This document shows positions 51,918-59,054 of a stretch of 64,000 nucleotides of DNA, piece by piece; the first letter of the stretch is position 1, and each line of letters opens with the position of its first letter. The position numbers and the translations under genes were made by a program. Where the stretch lies: the NCBI RefSeq assembly GCF_014137975.1, contig NZ_JACGWZ010000001.1, positions 992,001 to 1,056,000 on the forward strand. Direction: 5' to 3'. The notes beneath the pieces are model-generated. The model was not told the origin of the DNA. It searched no databases and saw only the letters and a program-made list of their open reading frames with translations. This DNA is from Halosaccharopolyspora lacisalsi (GTDB lineage: Bacteria > Actinomycetota > Actinomycetes > Mycobacteriales > Pseudonocardiaceae).

Positions 51918-51957
51918 GGTTGGTTGGTTCATTAGTCATGTAGCTAACCATGCAACC
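51918..51957. promoter_or_regulatory. Operator-like inverted repeat upstream of YtrA-type regulator
   Basis: AT-rich inverted repeat: outer GGTTG/CAACC, inner TTAG (51932-51935) and CTAA (51944-51947) around an 8-base spacer. It is in the gap between the regulator and the divergent secreted-protein gene, the expected place for the YtrA autoregulatory operator. Confidence 0.5.
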
Positions 51958-52072
51958 AGTAAACCCGAATGTCAAGCTGCTCAACCGAGCAACCGATGGG
52001 GCGGGTGTGGCGTCTTCTCGGTGACGGGTAATCCGTCGCGATCGAGGGACTTTCGACAGCAGGGAGAACGAA

Positions 52073-52636
52073 ATGAGCAGTTCACAGGGAATGCGGCCCG
52101 TCCTCGCGGTGCTGTTCGCCACCGTGGTGATGATCGGCGGCGGGGCCACGGCCGCGGCGTCCCCGGCGCCGACGGCTGATCCGGCACAGTCGGCTGCGCC
52201 GGGAGTGCGTGACGTCGACTGGCACGACGCGACGCTGCCGCTGCCGCCGGTGGGCTCCTGCCCGCGCAACACGGTCGACTTCACCGACGGCGAGGGGCGT
52301 GTGGATGACTCGATCTATCGCTTCACACCGGACAGGGAGATCCATTACGCCGACGTCACCGGTGAGGGCGTCACCGACGCGCTGATCTTCATGGACTGCG
52401 GGCCGCCCGCCTCGGAGTACTCGACCTCGCTGATCGGCATGACCACCCGTGCCGACGGCACGGTGCGTGCGCTGGGCACCGTGGTCAGCACCGGCGTGTG
52501 GACGCACCAGCCCACCGACGTCGCGGTCCACGGCGGCCTCATGGCGGTGACGATCACCGACATCGAGACCGACCGGACCTGGATCCAGTACTACCGCTGG
52601 GCCGCCTCGGCCCGGGCCTTCGTCCGCGTCGGCTGA
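52073..52636 (+). CDS. Secreted protein of unknown function
   Basis: A 187-residue protein with a Sec signal peptide (RPVLAVLFATVVMIGGGATAAASPA, cleavage near ASPAPTA). The mature part has two cysteines (SCPRN and MDCGP), likely a disulfide, and a beta-rich pattern including YADVTGEGVTDALIFMDCG, which resembles a single FG-GAP-like or VCBS-type strand-loop. I do not recognise a family. AGGGAGAACGAA precedes ATG 52073. It is divergent from the GntR-ABC operon and may share its control region. Confidence 0.75.
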   Translation: MSSSQGMRPVLAVLFATVVMIGGGATAAASPAPTADPAQSAAPGVRDVDWHDATLPLPPVGSCPRNTVDFTDGEGRVDDSIYRFTPDREIHYADVTGEGVTDALIFMDCGPPASEYSTSLIGMTTRADGTVRALGTVVSTGVWTHQPTDVAVHGGLMAVTITDIETDRTWIQYYRWAASARAFVRVG

Positions 52637-52793
52637 CGCACTCGCCGGTCAACCCGGATGCATCCCCGGGCGTCGGCCATGTGGGGGATGCCCTCTTGCC
52701 GAGTTCGCCGGTGCGCAGATGGTCCCAGCGTCCCCTGGCCCAGCCCGCCGTTTTCCGATAGGGAGACAGGAGAGACGGTCGAAAGGTGGCGGC

Positions 52794-54263
52794 GTGGACT
52801 ACGCGGAGTACCGCAAACACGACGGCGTGGCACTGGCGGAGCTGATCCGCGACGGGGAGGTTCCGGCGAGCGAGGTGCGTGAGGCGGCCATCGCCCGGGC
52901 CGAGGGGGTCAACCCCCTGATCAACGCGATCACCCGGCCCAGGTACGAGGCCGCCCGCGACGAGGACCGGGTGGGTTCCGGGCCGCTGGCCGGAGTGCCC
53001 TTCCTGCTCAAGGACCTGCACCAGGAGTGGGCGGGCACGGTCTCCAGCGGCGGTTCGCGGGGACTGCTGCGCGTCCCGTCGACGCGGACCGCGGAAGTGG
53101 TGCGCCGCTGGCTCGACGCGGGGCTGCTCGTCCTCGGCCGTACCAACACGCCCGAGTTCGGTGCCAAGCCGATCACCGAACCCGAGGCTTTCGGCCCGAC
53201 GCGCAATCCCTGGGGACTGAGCCGCACCCCCGGAGGTTCCTCCGGGGGTGCGGCGGCGGCGGTCGCCGCCGGGATCGTGCCCGTGGCGGGAGCCAGCGAC
53301 GGCGGCGGTTCGATCCGGATCCCGGCGGCCTGCTGCGGGCTCTTCGGGCTCAAACCGGGGCGGGGACTCGTTCCCGCCGGACCGGAGCGGGCGGAGAACT
53401 TCCACGGCGCGGCCCTGGACGGCGTGCTCTCGCGCAGCGTTCGCGACAGCGCCGCCGCGCTGGAGGCGGTGGTGGGTCCCGACCCCGCCGGGCCGTACTC
53501 TCCGGGGACGCCGGAGCGGGGATTCACCCGCGAGCTGACGCGTGATCCCGGCCGACTGCGGATCGGGTTCAGCGCGGAATCGGCGTTGGGAGCACCGCAC
53601 CCCCATGCGGAGGCGGCGCTGAACGACGCCGCCGGTCTCCTGGCCGAGCTGGGCCACGAGGTCGAACCGGTGGAATCGCCGGTGGACCTGGACGCGCTGG
53701 CGGTGGACTTCCTGCGGGCCTGGTCGGTGAAGCTGGCCGCCTCGATCGACGAGGCCGTGCGGGCCGGTGCGCCCCCGGACTCCTTCGAACTCGACAGCCG
53801 ACTGCTTGCCGCCGTCGGTCGCGGCGTCAGCGGCCCGGAGTACTCGGCGACGCTGGACCGCTGGCACCGGCACACCCGGAAGCTGGCCGATTTCCACCAG
53901 CGCCACGATCTGCTGCTGACCCCGAGCCTGGCCGGGCCCCCTGTCCGCATCGGCCAGCTCGCCACGCCCTCGCTGCTGCACGCGGCGGGGCGGATGGCGC
54001 TGACGCTGCGGATGGGGCCGGTGCTGCACCGCTCCGGGCTGGTCGACCGGATCGCCCGGGAGAACCTGCGGCACGTGCCCTACACCCAGTTGGCCAACAT
54101 CACCGGGCGTCCGGCGATGTCGGTGCCGCTGTACTGGACCCCGGACCGTCTTCCGCTCGGGGTGCAGTTCGTCGGCCCGCTGGCGGGGGAGGGTGTGCTC
54201 TTCCGACTCGCTTCCCAGCTCGAACAGGCGCGGCCCTGGTACCACAACGAACCGGGCCCCTGA
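52794..54263 (+). CDS. Amidase signature family hydrolase
   Basis: A 489-residue amidase. The Ser-cisSer-Lys triad is in place: KDLHQEW (Lys), [33 protein letters not shown] (cis-Ser and nucleophile Ser in the glycine/serine-rich signature). No GatC partner or tRNA-amidotransferase features are present, so it is a stand-alone amidase acting on an unknown amide or nitrile-derived substrate. GTG 52794 with AAAGG upstream fits homologues starting at this point; longer frames are unlikely. It is the last gene of the block between pafA and pafB. Confidence 0.9.
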   Translation: MDYAEYRKHDGVALAELIRDGEVPASEVREAAIARAEGVNPLINAITRPRYEAARDEDRVGSGPLAGVPFLLKDLHQEWAGTVSSGGSRGLLRVPSTRTAEVVRRWLDAGLLVLGRTNTPEFGAKPITEPEAFGPTRNPWGLSRTPGGSSGGAAAAVAAGIVPVAGASDGGGSIRIPAACCGLFGLKPGRGLVPAGPERAENFHGAALDGVLSRSVRDSAAALEAVVGPDPAGPYSPGTPERGFTRELTRDPGRLRIGFSAESALGAPHPHAEAALNDAAGLLAELGHEVEPVESPVDLDALAVDFLRAWSVKLAASIDEAVRAGAPPDSFELDSRLLAAVGRGVSGPEYSATLDRWHRHTRKLADFHQRHDLLLTPSLAGPPVRIGQLATPSLLHAAGRMALTLRMGPVLHRSGLVDRIARENLRHVPYTQLANITGRPAMSVPLYWTPDRLPLGVQFVGPLAGEGVLFRLASQLEQARPWYHNEPGP

Positions 54264-54546
54264 GACGAGTACATATTTTGGGTCAACTTGCGTAGCGGGT
54301 CAGGTAGGGGAACCTCAGGCACCGCCTCGCTGTGGGATCCCCGACCTCGAGTAGGTACTACGCCACGTCGGGGCTTTCCGCGCGAGGCGACGTCTGAGAA
54401 CCCCCGGCGGGTCGGCTTGCGTGCTTGGAGGAAAGCGGCTTCGCCGCTTGCCTGACGAACTGTGCAGCTTGAGCAGGTGGTTCCCGCGAACCCGCGTCCT
54501 CACGTCCCCACCGCCCGCCCGCTCCGCACGTGTGTTGGTGGGGCGC

Positions 54547-54552
54547 TAGAGT
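54547..54552 (+). promoter_or_regulatory. TAGAGT -10 box for leaderless pafB-pafC transcript
   Basis: TAGAGT followed by six bases and GTG 54559. The gap 54264-54558 upstream holds no recognisable gene, only short hairpins such as AGCGGCTTCGCCGCT. Confidence 0.55.
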
Positions 54553-54558
54553 TGTGCG

Positions 54559-55542
54559 GTGGCCACCGCGCGCGCCGAACGCCTGGTGAACCTGGTGCTG
54601 TGTCTGCTGTCCACCCGCCAGTACCTCACGGCGGAGCGGATCCGGGGGATCGTGCCCGGCTACGCCGACGCAGCCAGCGAGGAGGCGTTCTACCGGAGTT
54701 TCGAACGTGACAAGGCCGAGCTGCGCGATCTCGGGGTGCCCCTGGAGACCGGACGCAACTCGGCGTTCGACCTCGTCGACGGGTACCGCATCGCCCGTCG
54801 GGACTACGAACTCGGTGACATCGACCTGAGTCCCGACGAGGCCGCTGCCGTCGCCCTGGCGGCCCGTTCCTGGGACTCCCCCGAGTTCGCCGGAGCCGCC
54901 CGCAGCGCACTGCTGAAGCTGCGTGCCGCCGGAGTGGACGTCGACGAGAACGCCTCGGCCTCGCTCGAACCGAAGGTGCGTACGGGCGAACCGGCGTTCG
55001 CGCCGCTGCTGGCCGCGGTGCGGACCGGCCGGGCCGTGGTCTTCGACTACCGCCGCCCGGGAAACAGCGAGGTCGGTCGGCGCACGGTCGAGCCGTGGGG
55101 CGTGGTTTCCTGGCGAGGGCGCTGGTACGTGGTCGGCCACGACCGCGATCGTGACGCGCGGCGTTGTTTTCGGCTTTCGCGCATCTCCGGTGACGTCGCC
55201 ACCGTCGGTGCGGCAGGGGTGGTGCGGCGCCCCGACGACATCGACCTGCTGGGGATCGTGGCAGGGCAGGAGCGTGCGGCGCCACCGAGCACGCGAGCTC
55301 GCCTGTGGGTGGCGAGCGGGTGCGCTCAGGGGGTGCGGCGCTGGGCCACGCGCACGGGTGATTACGAGCTCGACGGGGTCGCCGGGGACCTGATGGAGCT
55401 GGAGCTGGGCTATCCGGAGTCGGCGGCGGGCTGGATCGCCGGGTACGGCCCGGACGTGGTCGTCGTGGAGCCGGAGATCCTGCGCAAGGCGGTCCGCGAA
55501 GCCCACATCGGCGTGGCCGAGCAACGGGAGCGAGTCCGATGA
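54559..55542 (+). CDS. pafB: PafB, WYL-domain transcriptional regulator of DNA damage response
   Basis: A 327-residue protein with an N-terminal winged helix (ERLVNLVLCLLSTRQYLTAERIRGIV), a WYL domain (AVRTGRAVVFDYRRPG...VVSWRGRWYVVGHD...CFRLSRIS) and a C-terminal WCX extension. PafB and PafC act together as an activator of the LexA-independent mycobacterial DNA-damage response. The GTG start is six bases after TAGAGT, so translation is probably leaderless. PafC overlaps by four bases (ATGA). It is separated from pafA by the 6-kb insert. Confidence 0.95.
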   Translation: MATARAERLVNLVLCLLSTRQYLTAERIRGIVPGYADAASEEAFYRSFERDKAELRDLGVPLETGRNSAFDLVDGYRIARRDYELGDIDLSPDEAAAVALAARSWDSPEFAGAARSALLKLRAAGVDVDENASASLEPKVRTGEPAFAPLLAAVRTGRAVVFDYRRPGNSEVGRRTVEPWGVVSWRGRWYVVGHDRDRDARRCFRLSRISGDVATVGAAGVVRRPDDIDLLGIVAGQERAAPPSTRARLWVASGCAQGVRRWATRTGDYELDGVAGDLMELELGYPESAAGWIAGYGPDVVVVEPEILRKAVREAHIGVAEQRERVR

Positions 55543-56507
55543 GCGGCGCGAACGAACGACTCCGAAGGCTGCTGGCACTCGTGCCCTACCTGCTGAGCCG
55601 CCCCGGTGCCTCCGTGACCGAAGTGGCCGCGGACTTCGGCGTCAGCAGGCAGCGGCTGCGGCGGGATCTGGAGCTGCTGTGGATGTGCGGGTTGCCCGGT
55701 TACGGCCCGGGTGACCTGATCGACCTGTCCTTCGAGGGCGAGACCGTCACGGTCACCTACGACGCGGGGATGCGCCGGCCGCTGCGCATGACCGCGTCGG
55801 AGGCCACGTCCCTGTTGGTGGCGTTGCGGGCACTGGCCGAGACGCCGGGTGTCACCGAAGCCGACGCGGTGCGCCGTGCGCTGGTGAAGGTGGAGGACGC
55901 CGTCGGACAGGCCCGTCCCACCGGGGTCGTGGTGGAGCTGGCCGACCAGGACGCGGCGACCTCCGGCGTGCAGGCGACGGCGCGGGACGCCACGGCCAGG
56001 GGATGGGCGCTTCGGATGCGGTACTACACCGCCTCACGCGACGAGGTCACCGATCGCACCGTGGACCCGATGCGCATCGTGCTGGTCGAGGGGCGCGCTT
56101 ATCTGGAGGCGTGGTGCCGGCGGGCCGAGGGGGTCCGGTTGTTCCGCATGGATCGCATCGACGGGATCGACGTCCTCGACGAGCCCGCCGCACCACCGAC
56201 CCGGGCAGCCCCGGGCGACTTCTCGGAGGGCCCGTTCCGGCCGCTGCCCGACCAGCCCGAGGCGGTGCTGGAACTCGAGCCGGAGGCCCGCTGGGTGGCC
56301 GAGTACTACCCGGTCGACGAACTCACCGAGCTCTCGGAGGGCCGGGTGCGCGTGCGCATGCGCTACACCGACCGGGCGTGGATGGTGCGGCTGGTCCTCG
56401 GTCTCGGCGGCCGGGTGCGGGTGGTGTCTCCGCCGGAGCTGGGGACACGGGCACGTCACCGTGCGTACGAGGCGCTGGAGCGGTCACGTCATCTGCCGTT
56501 TCCCTGA
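55539..56507 (+). CDS. pafC: PafC, WYL-domain partner of PafB
   Basis: A 322-residue paralogue of PafB. It starts with winged-helix RLRRLLALVPYLLSRPGASVTEVAADFGVSRQRLRRDLELLW, then the WYL domain (LRMRYYTASRDEVTDRTVDPMRIVLVEGRAYLEAWC...VRLFRMDRIDGI) and the WCX domain. Its ATG overlaps the pafB stop, consistent with a one-to-one heterodimer. The pupylation-named genes are only historically linked to the proteasome; function is transcription. Confidence 0.95.
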   Translation: MSGANERLRRLLALVPYLLSRPGASVTEVAADFGVSRQRLRRDLELLWMCGLPGYGPGDLIDLSFEGETVTVTYDAGMRRPLRMTASEATSLLVALRALAETPGVTEADAVRRALVKVEDAVGQARPTGVVVELADQDAATSGVQATARDATARGWALRMRYYTASRDEVTDRTVDPMRIVLVEGRAYLEAWCRRAEGVRLFRMDRIDGIDVLDEPAAPPTRAAPGDFSEGPFRPLPDQPEAVLELEPEARWVAEYYPVDELTELSEGRVRVRMRYTDRAWMVRLVLGLGGRVRVVSPPELGTRARHRAYEALERSRHLPFP

Positions 56508-56525
56508 GGGCGTTACGGTGAGCGC

Positions 56526-56735
56526 GTGCCTTATGTGTTGAGCCTCGGTCTGCTGGTGCTGGGTCTGGTTCTGCTGGCCTTCGTGTCGGTCGCGACGTAT
56601 CGGGCGGTGCGTCGCTTCAGTGCCGTGCGAAAACAGGTCGCCGACGACCTCGGTGACCGGGCTGGCGTGCTCGGTGCCCGAGTGGCGGGCCTGCGAACGG
56701 CGTTCGCACATCCTCGTGATAAGGCTATCGATTAA
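56526..56735 (+). CDS. Small conserved membrane protein between pafC and tatA
   Basis: A 69-residue protein with one hydrophobic helix (YVLSLGLLVLGLVLLAFVSVATY, residues 3-25), followed by a basic, amphipathic region (RAVRRFSAVRKQVADDLGDRAGVLGARVAGLRTAF). GTG 56526 follows GGCGTTACGGTGAGC without a strong ribosome binding site. The pafC stop is 18 bases upstream, so it is probably in the pafBC transcript. Function unknown; position next to tatA suggests, but does not prove, a link to the Tat pathway. Confidence 0.65.
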   Translation: MPYVLSLGLLVLGLVLLAFVSVATYRAVRRFSAVRKQVADDLGDRAGVLGARVAGLRTAFAHPRDKAID

Positions 56736-56749
56736 GTCCTCGCCCCGCG

Positions 56750-56755
56750 TATCAT
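56750..56755 (+). promoter_or_regulatory. Candidate -10 box TATCAT for tatA-tatC
   Basis: TATCAT fits TANNNT; transcription near 56762 would give a 30-base leader containing GAAAGGTG before ATG 56791. Confidence 0.4.
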
Positions 56756-56790
56756 CACCGTTGCAGGTCTCTAGTGAAAGGTGTGGACGA

Positions 56791-57060
56791 ATGGGTTTTC
56801 CTGGTGGGTGGGAGCTCGTACTCATAGTCGGCGTCCTGGTACTGCTGTTCGGGGCGACGAAGTTGCCGCAGATGGCTCGGTCGCTGGGTCAGTCCGCGCG
56901 CGTGTTCAAGGCCGAGACGCGCGGGATGAAGCAGGACGACGAAGCGGCCAAGAACGAGAAGTCCTCCGAAGAGCCGCAGCAGCTGACCTCCGGTGAGCAG
57001 AGCGCCCCCAAGACGGCGTCGCCCATCGAGGACACGCAGCGCGACAACACCAAGAGCTGA
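56791..57060 (+). CDS. tatA: Sec-independent protein translocase subunit TatA
   Basis: An 89-residue protein with the TatA plan: short N-terminus GGWELVLIVGVLVLLFGATKLP as a single membrane helix with the FG hinge, then an amphipathic helix (QMARSLGQSARVFKAETRGM) and a long charged, disordered tail rich in K, E, Q and S. It oligomerises to form the translocation channel for folded twin-arginine substrates. GAAAGGTG lies upstream of ATG 56791. tatC follows 12 bases downstream. Confidence 0.95.
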   Translation: MGFPGGWELVLIVGVLVLLFGATKLPQMARSLGQSARVFKAETRGMKQDDEAAKNEKSSEEPQQLTSGEQSAPKTASPIEDTQRDNTKS

Positions 57061-57072
57061 GCTGGAGACACG

Positions 57073-58026
57073 GTGGAAGGGAGCCCACTTCACCGTCTGA
57101 ACCCGTTCCGCCGTGGTCGTCGCAGATGGGGCCGTCGGCACAATCCCGACGGCACCATGACGCTGATCGATCACCTCTACGAGCTGCGGTATCGCCTCGG
57201 AGTGGCGATGCTGGCGATCGTGGCCGGTGGCATCTTCGGGTTCTGGTGGTTCGCGAACTCGCTGTTCGGATTGCCCACGCTGGGTGATTTCGTGACCGGT
57301 CCGTACTGTGATCTGCCGAAGAGCGTGCGCTTCAGCCCCGAAGGGCAGGGCTGCCAGCTGATGCAGACCAAACCGTTCGAGGTGTTCACCCTTCGGCTCA
57401 AGGTGGGTCTCTCGCTCGGCGCGGTGATCCTGAGCCCGGTCTGGCTCTACCAGCTCTGGGCCTTCATCACCCCCGGGCTGCACGCCAAGGAGCGCAGGTA
57501 CGCCGGAACCTTCGTGGGGCTGGCCAGCGTGCTGTTCACCTGCGGTGCCGCACTGGCCTACTTCGTGGCCCCCAAGGGCCTGGCGTTCATGGCCGGTTTC
57601 GGCGGGGAGGCGTTCTTCACCGCGCTGACAGGTGGCGAGTACATCAGCTTCGTGCTGCTGATGCTGCTGTTCTTCGGCATCAGCTTCGAACTGCCACTGA
57701 TCATGGTGATGCTCAACCGGGCGGGAGTGGTCAGCTACGCCAAGCTCAAGAGCTGGTGGAGAGGCAGCGTGTTCGTGCTGTTCGTCTTCGCCGCCATCGC
57801 CACGCCCGGTCAGGATCCGTTGTCGATGATGGTGCTCGCCGCGGCGCTGTGCCTGCTCTACGTCGTCGCCCTGGCGATCTGCCGTCTCCAGGACCGGTCG
57901 AAGGCTCGCAAGCTCGAGGGGATGGGCGCGACCGATCCCGACGAGGCCTCCGACCTCGACACCGCCCCGTCCTCGTTGGACGTGACTCCCTCGGCAACGC
58001 CGCGGGGACACGACGACGCGACGTGA
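57073..58026 (+). CDS. tatC: Sec-independent protein translocase subunit TatC
   Basis: A 317-residue polytopic protein with six membrane helices that binds the twin-arginine signal. Conserved elements are TLIDHLYELRYRLGVAM (N-terminal HLxELRxR), FEVFTLRLKVGLSLGAVILSPVWLYQLWAFITPGL (with the F.E motif), and FELPLIMVMLN. A proline/threonine-rich tail of 50 residues follows the last helix. GTG 57073 has GGAGAC upstream. It shares an operon with tatA. Confidence 0.95.
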   Translation: MEGSPLHRLNPFRRGRRRWGRRHNPDGTMTLIDHLYELRYRLGVAMLAIVAGGIFGFWWFANSLFGLPTLGDFVTGPYCDLPKSVRFSPEGQGCQLMQTKPFEVFTLRLKVGLSLGAVILSPVWLYQLWAFITPGLHAKERRYAGTFVGLASVLFTCGAALAYFVAPKGLAFMAGFGGEAFFTALTGGEYISFVLLMLLFFGISFELPLIMVMLNRAGVVSYAKLKSWWRGSVFVLFVFAAIATPGQDPLSMMVLAAALCLLYVVALAICRLQDRSKARKLEGMGATDPDEASDLDTAPSSLDVTPSATPRGHDDAT

Positions 58027-58082
58027 CGGTTCTGTGATGGGTTCTGGTCACCGCGTGGGTGGATGAGCGAGGATGCTGTCTC

Positions 58083-58994
58083 GTGCGCAGCGTGCTGTTG
58101 GTCAATCCCCTCGCCGGTGACGGCGTGGCCGCGAGGTTGGCCGGCCCGGTGGCCGACCACCTTCGCTCGGTGGCGGAGGTCTCGGTGGTCACGGCCGCCT
58201 CGGCGACGGCGAGCGGGCGGAACGCGACCGGGGCCGTGGCCGAGGGAGCGGGCGTGCTGGTCGTGCTCGGGGGCGACGGACTGGTCCACGAGGCGGTGCA
58301 GGCGTGCGCGGGCACGGACACCGCACTGGCGGTGATCCCCACGGGCACCGGGAACGACCTGGCTCGCGCGCTGGGAATGCCGCTGGATCCGCTCACGGCG
58401 GCCCGCGTCGTCGCCGAGTCGATCAGCACGGCATCCGTGTCCGTCATCGACCTGGGCGGTGCCGTCGGCGGTGAGTGGTTCGCCACGGTGCTGTGCGCGG
58501 GTTTCGACTCGAAGGTCAACGCCCGCGTGAACCGGATGCGGTGGCCGCGCGGCAAGCGGCGCTACGACCTCGCCGTGCTGCGGGAGCTGCTGGGGCTGGC
58601 CGCGATGCCCCTGCGCGTCGAAACCGAGCGGGGCGGGATCGAGACGGCGGCGACCCTGGTCGCGGTGGGCAACACGAGCCACTACGGCGGTGGCGTCCCG
58701 ATCTGCCCGGATGCCGACCCGACCGACGGCCTGCTCGACGTGACCGTCGTGGGCGAGGTGACCCGCCGGGATCTGCTGGGTATCCTGCCTCGCCTGCGCA
58801 CCGGGCGACACGTCGACCACCCGGCGGTGCGGACGCTGCGCACGAGCAGCGTCCGGTTGTCCGGGGAGAACGGGTGGTTGGCCTTCGCCGACGGGGAACC
58901 GCAGGCCCGACTGCCGCTGACGCTGCGGTGCTCCCGGGAGAAGCTGCGCGTGATTCGCCCGCGCCGTGGGGACCGAAGGCCCGGAGAGGCGTGA
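58083..58994 (+). CDS. Diacylglycerol kinase-family lipid kinase (DagK/YegS-like)
   Basis: A 303-residue soluble lipid-kinase-like protein. The NAD-kinase/DAGK fold shows VRSVLLVNPLAGDG at the start, LVVLGGDGLVHEAVQ (GGDGT-like, here GGDGL), VIPTGTGNDLARALGMP and a C-terminal domain ending FADGEPQARLPLTLRCSREKLRVIRP. It would phosphorylate diacylglycerol, sphingoid-like or inositol lipids. GTG 58083 has GAGGA about nine bases upstream; GTG 58059 is an alternative. It lies between tatC and the helicase, same strand. Confidence 0.88.
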   Translation: MRSVLLVNPLAGDGVAARLAGPVADHLRSVAEVSVVTAASATASGRNATGAVAEGAGVLVVLGGDGLVHEAVQACAGTDTALAVIPTGTGNDLARALGMPLDPLTAARVVAESISTASVSVIDLGGAVGGEWFATVLCAGFDSKVNARVNRMRWPRGKRRYDLAVLRELLGLAAMPLRVETERGGIETAATLVAVGNTSHYGGGVPICPDADPTDGLLDVTVVGEVTRRDLLGILPRLRTGRHVDHPAVRTLRTSSVRLSGENGWLAFADGEPQARLPLTLRCSREKLRVIRPRRGDRRPGEA

Positions 58995-59054
58995 GTCCCG
59001 TTCCTTTCGGCGCGCGTCGCCGACATGATGGCGTTGGTATGAAAACCTGGGGGC

